The notes under the pieces are model-generated. The model had not been told where the DNA came from, made no database searches, and worked only from the letters and a program-made list of their open reading frames with translations. Position numbers and translations under genes: made by a program. Below, one piece after another: positions 17,910 to 25,257 of a stretch of 35,565 nt of DNA (positions are counted from its first letter, which is position 1; every line of letters begins with the position of its first letter). Source of the stretch: Desulfamplus sp. (lineage in GTDB: Bacteria; Desulfobacterota; Desulfobacteria; Desulfobacterales; Desulfobacteraceae); contig JADFYT010000004.1 of assembly GCA_015232935.1 (NCBI GenBank), positions 1 to 35,565 of the forward strand, given 5' to 3'.

Positions 17910-18152
17910 GGGTTTTGGGGTCAGCCCCTTCCGGTTTTAATTATCCGCAGGAAAAAATCGTTGATTGTTTGATGCCCTGTTGGTATTTAAAGATCAATAA
18001 AATCAATATAAACATTCATGGTCGCTGCGTGGTCACCCCGAATCATGAAAACCAGCATGAATTTTAACGCTAAACGCTCATGGTCAGAGTTCAGCTCCTC
18101 CCCCAACCATGAAAAATACTATGTGTTTTCACGGTAAAACAAAAGGATTACA

Positions 18153-19628
18153 ATGGCAGAAAAACAGATTATTTTAAGAAAAATTACACCTGTTCTGGTT
18201 TATGGCCGTCCTCTTCTGGTTTTTGCAGGGATGATTTGTGCAATGGCTGTCATGTTTACCCGTAATTACTCTATATACCTTGCCGGTACTTTTCTGCTTT
18301 TCACATCCATGATATTTGATCTTGTTGACGGCTGGTTTTCCGAACGTTTCAGCCGAAATCCTACTCTCGCGGAACTTGCTGATCTTATTATGGATAGAGT
18401 TGTCTATTCGATTGTTTTTCCTCTTGTTGCCGTTGGCATGATGTGGAGGCTGCTTTTTGTTTCACCTGCCCATAGCCGTTTGGAGCTTTTGCATGCTATT
18501 TTTGTCTTGATTATCTGTGTGACAGTTCTTGTTAGAAACAATTTTGCTCACTTCATGCGTGGTTTTGCTTCAAGATATGGCCAGGAACCTGAATTGCGCG
18601 AACTTACCCGCCTTCGCACTATTGTCGCTGCCCCGCTTGGACTTTTGCTTTATGTGCACGCATTTTATGTCCCTTTTTCAGGAGAATCCTCAACTCTTTA
18701 CGCATTTATAACAAAACTTGGGAATTTGCCGTTGCGAAACCTGTTTATTGTGGAGATACTTTTTCTGATAATCAATTTTGGTTCTATTGCAGGTTATTGC
18801 AGAAAATATGGAACATATTGCCTTGACGAAATATGTCTTGACGATAACATGTTGAGACGCAGGATACTTTCAGTCTTTCCTAACGCATTAACCTCCATGA
18901 ACGCTATTATGGGATTGCTGGCAGTTTTTTTTGCCTATCAGGGAAAGATGACAGAATCATATCTTCTTCTTATAGGAGCCGCTGTTTTTGACAAGCTGGA
19001 CGGAGCAATGGCAAGAAAACTTGGTTTGACAGAGCCTCTTCCGGGAGTTGTGCCCAAGGGCCATATAACTTTTGGCGGTCTTATGGATGACATAGCTGAC
19101 GGGGTGAGTTTTTGCATAGCTCCCGCATGGATATTCTATATATCTCTTTCTGTCCATCCAGGTCCTGATATTCGGACTCTTCCTCTAAATATTGTGGCAA
19201 TACTCTATGCACTGGCAGGCATTGCCAGACTTGTCTATTTTACGCTTGACAAGAATGCAATTCCGGGACTTTTCAAGGGGTTGCCAACACCGGCGGCCGC
19301 ACTTTTCGTCACTTCACCCCTGGTTATTATCGCACATGTGACAACTTCAGATCCTGAATGGAGCAATCAGCTTGCTTTTTTCACTTTTGGATTATTTATA
19401 TTTACATCTATCCTTATGAACTTCTATCCGGTCAAATATCTGCACATGGGACGGTTCATGGATCGTAATCCCTGGTTTACCTGGATTACGTTAACCTTGC
19501 TGATAATTTTTGTCTTTACTCCGTGGTTCGGGTATCTGGTGTTTGTTTTGATGCTTCTATATATTTTTTCACCGGCGATATCCTGGCGAATTGATCCTCA
19601 AGCTGCCGCAAGAGAGGGGAGAAAATGA
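18153..19628 (+). CDS. CDP-alcohol phosphatidyltransferase protein with two domains (PssA-like second domain)
   Basis: Two CDP-OH-P signatures: FDLVDGWFSERFSRNPTLAELADLIMD and FDKLDGAMARKLG...GGLMDDIAD. Confidence 0.82.
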   Translation: MAEKQIILRKITPVLVYGRPLLVFAGMICAMAVMFTRNYSIYLAGTFLLFTSMIFDLVDGWFSERFSRNPTLAELADLIMDRVVYSIVFPLVAVGMMWRLLFVSPAHSRLELLHAIFVLIICVTVLVRNNFAHFMRGFASRYGQEPELRELTRLRTIVAAPLGLLLYVHAFYVPFSGESSTLYAFITKLGNLPLRNLFIVEILFLIINFGSIAGYCRKYGTYCLDEICLDDNMLRRRILSVFPNALTSMNAIMGLLAVFFAYQGKMTESYLLLIGAAVFDKLDGAMARKLGLTEPLPGVVPKGHITFGGLMDDIADGVSFCIAPAWIFYISLSVHPGPDIRTLPLNIVAILYALAGIARLVYFTLDKNAIPGLFKGLPTPAAALFVTSPLVIIAHVTTSDPEWSNQLAFFTFGLFIFTSILMNFYPVKYLHMGRFMDRNPWFTWITLTLLIIFVFTPWFGYLVFVLMLLYIFSPAISWRIDPQAAAREGRK

Positions 19629-19631
19629 CCC

Positions 19632-21761
19632 TCATTTGTAGGCTGGCAGGTAAATCTTGAAAATTGTCCCCTCATTGACTCTGCTGTAACAGAAAATATA
19701 CCCGTTATGGGCTTTTAGTATGCCATAAATCACTGACAGCCCAAGCCCTGTACCTCCGCCAACACCTTTTGTTGTGAAAAACGGGTCAAATATGCGATCT
19801 ATTACCTCTTGTGCCATTCCTGTACCTGTGTCAGATACTGTCAGCAATACATATTTCCCTTTTTTCATTGTTGGCTCTTCAGGGTACTCTTCTTTTATGA
19901 TTATATTGCGGGTTCTGATTTCGATTGTGCCACCTTGAGGCATGGCATCTCTGGAATTGAGGCAAAGGTTGGTAATAACCTGCTCAAACTGGTCTGAGTC
20001 AGCCAGCACAGGTTTTAGATTTTGGGCAAGATCAAGCTGTATATCAACCATTGTCGGAAGTTTGCGAGCAAGTGCTTTTTTGATGTTTAATACCCTGTTG
20101 TTCAGGTTGGTTGGCTCAAGATTGAGTTCAGCTCTGCGGCTGAATGCAAGCAGGTGCCTTACAAGATTTGCCCCTTTTCTGGCCGCGTCTATTATATCCT
20201 GAAGAATGTCTCTCTCCTTTTCCTGGGCATCCTCAATCAGGAACTCGCAGTTTCCATGAATGATATATAAAAGATTGTTGAAATCATGGGCAATGCCACC
20301 GGCAAGGGTGCCTACCGCTTCAAGTTTTCGTGCCCTTCTGAGATCTTCGTTCAGCTTCTCGATTGCTTTTCTCTCGGTGATATCCCTTGCGATTCCATAA
20401 AAATAGAGCTGGTGATTATTTTTGAAAAACATTGCGTTCATCTCTACAGGGAAAAAGGAACCATCCCTGCGTCTGTGTGATGTTTCAAAAATATGGGCAT
20501 CCCCTTCGGCTTTATTTTTCCACAGGTTGAGAAATTCTTGTTTGGTGAAAGAGTTATCAATATCTGAAAAATTGAGGCCGATCAGCTCGTCATGGGTTGT
20601 TCTTATCAATCTGCATGCCGATTGATTTGCATCAATAATCCTGCCGCTGTCTCTGCTTACAAGATAGATGGCGTCTGTGGCATTTGTAAACAAAAGGCGA
20701 TATTTACTCTCGCTCGCGGTAAGTCTTTTTTCCGCATCAAGGCGTTTTGCAATATCGCTCCTTGCCATTTGATAAAGTATCGCCAGAAACAAAAATACAG
20801 TGGCGACAAGCGACAAGACCACATATCCGATCCTGTTGAGAAAAAGTGAGTTTATATTTCTTGAAATGGCTGTCAGATTCGCAAGGTGGACAATATGCCA
20901 TCCCGGCAGATTGGCAACGGCTTCCCTGACCATATGATACTCATTGCCGGATCTGTCCCATACCCTGTTGTTGCTGTCCAGGGTAAATCCTGCCCAATCC
21001 CAGGGTCCCTCCCCAAACTGCCTTGAGTCGGACAGCCACTTTATATCCTTTTCCGGAATTTTCCACAGCAGCTTGTAAAGAAGTTCATCATTATCCGAAA
21101 CAAAGACAATGTCATGGTTGCCGGATATAACGGCACTTATTCCTGAAATATTTTGAACATCTGGAATATTTTGAAAATAGTGATCCTTGGGCATGAATAT
21201 TTTTTCAATTTTATCGATAGTATCCTTGACTACCAGCACTCCGGCCGGATGTTTCTGATCATCCAGATAGACAGGATGGCTGTAGTAGATTCCCCTTTTT
21301 CCTGATGTTACACCCTTGGCCATATAAACCATGTATTCTCCATCCATGGATTTTTTAAAATATGGCCGGAATGCGTAGTTTTTGCCTGTAAAACTGTCAG
21401 GATCATCGCGGTTGCTTGATGCCAGAACAGTGCCGTTTGAGTTCATGATATAGCATACATCAGCTCCCAAAGAGGCATTGATGTGATCAAGCATCAAATC
21501 TGCCTGCCCCAGGCTCTTCTTGTCAGGGCTCATCAATGGCTGTTTGAGTTTTGTAATGGCTGAAAGTACTTTTACCGCCTTTATATTGCCTTCAATAATA
21601 TTTGCCGTGATATTTTTAAGATTTTTGGTGTGTGCAGAAGCATGTATTTCAAATTCCTGTAATGATCTGCTCTTGAAGGATGAGTAATAGGAAAAAACTC
21701 CAATAATCGTGGAGAGAAGAGTCATAATACACAGTATGAAAAGAATGGATCGCAGTTTCAT
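19632..21761 (-). CDS. Cache/PAS sensor histidine kinase
   Basis: N-terminal TM plus extracytoplasmic Cache-like region, PAS (YRLLFTNATDAIYLV), HisKA GGIAHDFNNLL, HATPase motifs GTGMAQEVIDRIFDPFFTTKGVGGGTGLGLS. Confidence 0.92.
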   Translation of the reverse strand: MKLRSILFILCIMTLLSTIIGVFSYYSSFKSRSLQEFEIHASAHTKNLKNITANIIEGNIKAVKVLSAITKLKQPLMSPDKKSLGQADLMLDHINASLGADVCYIMNSNGTVLASSNRDDPDSFTGKNYAFRPYFKKSMDGEYMVYMAKGVTSGKRGIYYSHPVYLDDQKHPAGVLVVKDTIDKIEKIFMPKDHYFQNIPDVQNISGISAVISGNHDIVFVSDNDELLYKLLWKIPEKDIKWLSDSRQFGEGPWDWAGFTLDSNNRVWDRSGNEYHMVREAVANLPGWHIVHLANLTAISRNINSLFLNRIGYVVLSLVATVFLFLAILYQMARSDIAKRLDAEKRLTASESKYRLLFTNATDAIYLVSRDSGRIIDANQSACRLIRTTHDELIGLNFSDIDNSFTKQEFLNLWKNKAEGDAHIFETSHRRRDGSFFPVEMNAMFFKNNHQLYFYGIARDITERKAIEKLNEDLRRARKLEAVGTLAGGIAHDFNNLLYIIHGNCEFLIEDAQEKERDILQDIIDAARKGANLVRHLLAFSRRAELNLEPTNLNNRVLNIKKALARKLPTMVDIQLDLAQNLKPVLADSDQFEQVITNLCLNSRDAMPQGGTIEIRTRNIIIKEEYPEEPTMKKGKYVLLTVSDTGTGMAQEVIDRIFDPFFTTKGVGGGTGLGLSVIYGILKAHNGYIFCYSRVNEGTIFKIYLPAYK

Positions 21762-21766
21762 GTTTT

Positions 21767-22798
21767 TTACTCCTCCGGCTCATAAGGTCTATAAGGAGAG
21801 TTATAAATGGTCTTTGGATCAGAAGATGAATTTTGTGAAGAAGATAATTTTTGTGAATCAGAAGCGTGCAGTTCTTGATATTCTGTTGTCTTTAAATATA
21901 ACGTTTCATCAGGCTCCTGATTCGTTTGATCTCCCCTTAAGCCAAACCGCTCCCTGATCTTGTTGATGGATATAAGAGAGCCTCTTCTTGCTGACGGGGT
22001 AAGAAACGACTTGAGTTTTCTCTCAAGCATTCGGGGATGAAGATCAGCGGCAATCGCAACAGCACCTTCGGTGATTATCTTTTGCAGCATCAGCTCCTTG
22101 ACAGTCCTCTCCTTGATGTTGGCAGAAAAAGGGATAAAAATGAAGTTGGAAAGGATAATGCCGTAAAGGGTTGAGGTCAGTGCAATTGGAACTGTCGCAA
22201 GAATTACGGACGAGTCTCCCACGCCTGCAAGCATTCCAATAAGCCCAACAACACTTCCCACAAGTCCAAAAGCCGGAGCAACATCAGCCATTGTGTGCAG
22301 TATCCTTATCATCTCGTCCCGCCGCATTCTGAAAAAATACATCTCTGCATGGAGTGACTCCCTGATCTGCTCCGGCGAGTAGTTGTCCACAATAAAGCCA
22401 AGTGCCTGCCGCAAAAAAATTATGGTTGTCTCCTCTTCATCATCCTGAAGGGCCATAACTCCTTTAAGTCTTCTCTTTACAGAGAGTTCAAGCAGAATTT
22501 CAACAATAGAATCAGGATCTCTTAGAGCCCGACCATAGGATGTAATCAGTACCTTGGCAAGGATCTCAAGCCTGTCCATGCGATAGCTTAAAATGGTTGC
22601 ACCAAAAGTGCCACCAAGCACAACCGCAAATCCGGAAAGGTTTATGTACATGGCAAGATTGCCGTCAAGAACAAATCCTGTGCAAAATATCATAACGCAT
22701 AGAACAAGCCCCAGAAGGTTTTTATGGCCGTGCTCCCAAAAGGAGTCTCTGTCATTGTCTTTGCTGGTTTTGTTTGATCCTGAAGGAGTCTCTGTCAT
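21767..22798 (-). CDS. MotA/TolQ/ExbB-type (MotA-like) stator protein
   Basis: DVAPAFGLVGSVVGLIGMLAGVGDSSVILATVPIALTSTLYGIILSNFIFIP. Confidence 0.87.
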   Translation of the reverse strand: MTETPSGSNKTSKDNDRDSFWEHGHKNLLGLVLCVMIFCTGFVLDGNLAMYINLSGFAVVLGGTFGATILSYRMDRLEILAKVLITSYGRALRDPDSIVEILLELSVKRRLKGVMALQDDEEETTIIFLRQALGFIVDNYSPEQIRESLHAEMYFFRMRRDEMIRILHTMADVAPAFGLVGSVVGLIGMLAGVGDSSVILATVPIALTSTLYGIILSNFIFIPFSANIKERTVKELMLQKIITEGAVAIAADLHPRMLERKLKSFLTPSARRGSLISINKIRERFGLRGDQTNQEPDETLYLKTTEYQELHASDSQKLSSSQNSSSDPKTIYNSPYRPYEPEE

Positions 22799-22825
22799 TG
22801 TCCGTGCTGATTTTGTTTGATTTTG

Positions 22826-23755
22826 TTATCTGTCATATGGGGCTTGTCCTTTTGTGGACAATGGCAATTGAGATACCTTGTACGGCATCTCCTTCATCAA
22901 AAGTATTTCAACCCGCCTGTTGAGAGCCCTGTTTTGGGTAGAGTTGTTGGGAACAACCGGCTGATGCCATGAATGGCCGCTTACAAAAAAACGCTCCTCT
23001 TCAATTCCCTCATCCTCTATCAAAAATCGTGCTACCCTGCATGCCCTGGCTGTGGATAGCTCCCAGTTGGTCGGAAACATCTCGGAGTGGTTGGGAACGC
23101 TGTCTGTGTGGCCTGCCACATTTATTATAAAAGAGTTCTCTTTGAGAACCTGTGCCAACTGCCGAAGTTCCCAGATCGCCTCGGTTTTGAGATCCGCTCT
23201 GCCTGTATCAAAAAAAAGATCGCCTGAAAGGGTGATTCTGATTGCCTTGTCCTTGACCAACTCAACAGAGGTTGACTCCTTGACCCAGATATCCTTGATG
23301 GCTTTTTTTGTTTCATCATATATTTCAGATGGCTTTGTCTCGGTATTCTTTTTCATGATAATGCCTGATCCCGCATCTGAAATATTTTTATGGCCAGGCA
23401 CCTGTCCAAATTCAAGCTCTCTGTTACCAGATTTATAGATATAAAGTACAGCAAAAAATATGAACATTGTCATCATGAGATCAGACCATGATACAGACCA
23501 TCTGAATGTGTTCTCCTGAGCGGCATATGTCAAAAGATCATCGGAAAAAGGATCAAGCGGATCTGAAGAAAAAGAGCCTGAAAAAACGGAATGAGAGCCC
23601 TCTGTTTTTAAAGTTGAGTTATTTAAAGCAGATTCATTTAAGCCTGATTTGTCTGAATATGCTTTCTTCTTGGCCGGATTTTGTGTAACAGAGTTGCTCT
23701 CTTGAGACAAGGTTCCTTTTATGGAGTCAGGCTGTGAGGTTGTGTTCTTTTCCAT
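22826..23755 (-). CDS. MotB-like OmpA-domain stator protein
   Basis: WSDLMMTMFIFFAVLYIYK TM with Asp; OmpA-like NVAGHTDSVPNHSEMFPTNWELSTARACRVARFL; start placed at MEKNTTSQ. Confidence 0.87.
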   Translation of the reverse strand: MEKNTTSQPDSIKGTLSQESNSVTQNPAKKKAYSDKSGLNESALNNSTLKTEGSHSVFSGSFSSDPLDPFSDDLLTYAAQENTFRWSVSWSDLMMTMFIFFAVLYIYKSGNRELEFGQVPGHKNISDAGSGIIMKKNTETKPSEIYDETKKAIKDIWVKESTSVELVKDKAIRITLSGDLFFDTGRADLKTEAIWELRQLAQVLKENSFIINVAGHTDSVPNHSEMFPTNWELSTARACRVARFLIEDEGIEEERFFVSGHSWHQPVVPNNSTQNRALNRRVEILLMKEMPYKVSQLPLSTKGQAPYDR

Positions 23756-23973
23756 TGGACAAAAAATACTCAACAGATGGTTTTTGAATTGATGTCAGAA
23801 GGTACTGGTCGTTGGTTCTTTCAGGTAACGGATATTTGTATTTTATCGGACCACATATCGCACGGGTCTGATCTCAATGCTGTTGAATCAATCTATACTT
23901 CGATCCCTGCCATCCTGATTCATACAGCAGTAAATAACCATTGACAACCATGGTGCTGCAAAAAACAGAACAT

Positions 23974-23979
23974 TATAAT
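23974..23979 (+). promoter_or_regulatory. Possible -10 element TATAAT upstream of 24019
   Basis: cattataattt; no convincing -35 at 17-bp spacing. Confidence 0.3.
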
Positions 23980-24018
23980 TTGCTTGCAAAACAACAGCAC
24001 TCTGATTACATTGGTAAT

Positions 24019-25014
24019 ATGAATACAACAGATAAAAACAAAAAACCAGATAAAACAGACTGGCACCGGCTTTGGGGAATGATGATGTCTCCTTTGTTTG
24101 AAAAACTTGGCTGTGATGTAACAGTTGAAGTTGATCTTTCACTCAAAGTCCAGAAACTTGACATGACTGTAGTAACCAGAACAAAGCCGCTTTGCTTTGA
24201 TGATGTAAACCCTGCATATTATCAGGGCTTTGAAAACCTCAATGACCACAATCTGATATCTTTCAAGTCTTTTAACGAAGTCTTCAACATGGCTGCCATT
24301 GAGGAGTTTTACGGACATTTTACCAATTACAAAAAAATCAGGGAACTTAAAGATCAGGGAAGTATAAACCTGTATGCTGTAACTCACCATTTTCCAAGAG
24401 ATCTGTTTGACCGCTACAGAGGAACCGGTCTTCTTGAGTGTATTCATGAAAACAGGATATATGACCTCAAAGTGTTTACTCCTGTCCGTTTCATTATTAC
24501 CAATGCTTTTGACCATCCGGTTCTGGGGCTTTTTTCAAACAACACGGAACAGATTGTAAAAAGCAGGCATCAACTTGAAAAAGATGGCTGGCTGCTTGCA
24601 AATGTAAGTTCCTATCTTGAGAAACTCTATAAATTTTATTCATTGGAGGGTATAAACATGCCTTATACAAAAGAAATGTTCTTCAGAGACTACTATCCTG
24701 AGAAGTATGAGCAGTTTATGTTGGAACGGAAAAAAGTGCTTGAAGAGGGACTTCAACAGGGCATTCAAAAAGGACTTCAACAGGGCATTCAAAAAGGACT
24801 TCAACAAGGATTTCAAAAAGGACGACAGGAAGGACGACAGGAAGGACGACAGGAAGGACGACAGGAAGGGGAAATGATAGGACGAATCCAGTTACTCCAG
24901 CAAATACTCGGCAAGATTGTCATCACAAAAGAGGAGCTGCTGGAAAAGAACATCAGTGAACTACAGGAGATCTTCAATAATCTTGAGAAGATCTGGAAGA
25001 GTGTTCAAAATTGA
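24019..25014 (+). CDS. PD-(D/E)XK/Rpn (YhgA/DUF4351-style) putative nuclease-transposase family protein
   Basis: Nuclease-like N-terminal region and the (QQG/QKG/QEGRQEG)n C-terminal repeats typical of this family; start placed at MNTTDKNKK. Confidence 0.6.
   Translation: MNTTDKNKKPDKTDWHRLWGMMMSPLFEKLGCDVTVEVDLSLKVQKLDMTVVTRTKPLCFDDVNPAYYQGFENLNDHNLISFKSFNEVFNMAAIEEFYGHFTNYKKIRELKDQGSINLYAVTHHFPRDLFDRYRGTGLLECIHENRIYDLKVFTPVRFIITNAFDHPVLGLFSNNTEQIVKSRHQLEKDGWLLANVSSYLEKLYKFYSLEGINMPYTKEMFFRDYYPEKYEQFMLERKKVLEEGLQQGIQKGLQQGIQKGLQQGFQKGRQEGRQEGRQEGRQEGEMIGRIQLLQQILGKIVITKEELLEKNISELQEIFNNLEKIWKSVQN
24751..24870 (+). repeat. In-frame tandem repeats: 3 x 24 bp (cttcaacagggcattcaaaaagga) then 4 x 12 bp (cgacaggaagga)
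   Basis: Direct reading. Confidence 0.95.
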
Positions 25015-25113
25015 GTTGTCAGACGCACTCATTTTTAATCTGTATAATCCGCACTTTTTACCATAAATCTGTCTTGATCAGGATGCCTCAAAAGGCCAGA
25101 ACCTTCCCCAAAT

Positions 25114-25140
25114 GGCTGGAGCCGGCTGAAGGCTCCAGCC
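25114..25140. repeat. Perfect 10-bp-stem palindrome GGCTGGAGCC-ggctgaa-GGCTCCAGCC
   Basis: Direct reading; lacks a T tract so not a clear terminator. Confidence 0.8.
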
Positions 25141-25143
25141 AAT

Positions 25144-25245
25144 CTATTTCGCAGCGTCGGGGAAATAGAACTGCATCAGCTCCATGAAATATCTTGTGAT
25201 GATATCTTTCCAGGGATTGTCATAATCATCCTGTTGCTCGATCAT
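25144..25245 (-). pseudogene. Short ORF resembling the N-terminus of an Rpn/PD-(D/E)XK putative transposase, truncated
   Basis: MIEQQDDYDNPWKDIITRYFMELMQFYFPDAAK* ; resembles the conserved N-terminal start of that family but stops at 33 aa. Confidence 0.6.
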
Positions 25246-25257
25246 CTGGATTTTTCC

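Noticed and set aside
17774-18067. ORF starting MVELVDTLDLGSSTARCGSSSLLFGTI
   Set aside because: Translation of the tRNA-Leu gene, a well-known annotation artefact
21767-23755. MotA/MotB pair as ZorAB of a Zorya anti-phage system
   Set aside because: No ZorC, ZorD or ZorE-like gene adjacent, and the MotA-like protein lacks the long ZorA tail; the SF2 helicase is ~9 kb away across unrelated operons
24751-24870. 24/12-bp repeats as a CRISPR array
   Set aside because: Units are contiguous without spacers and in-frame within a coding region
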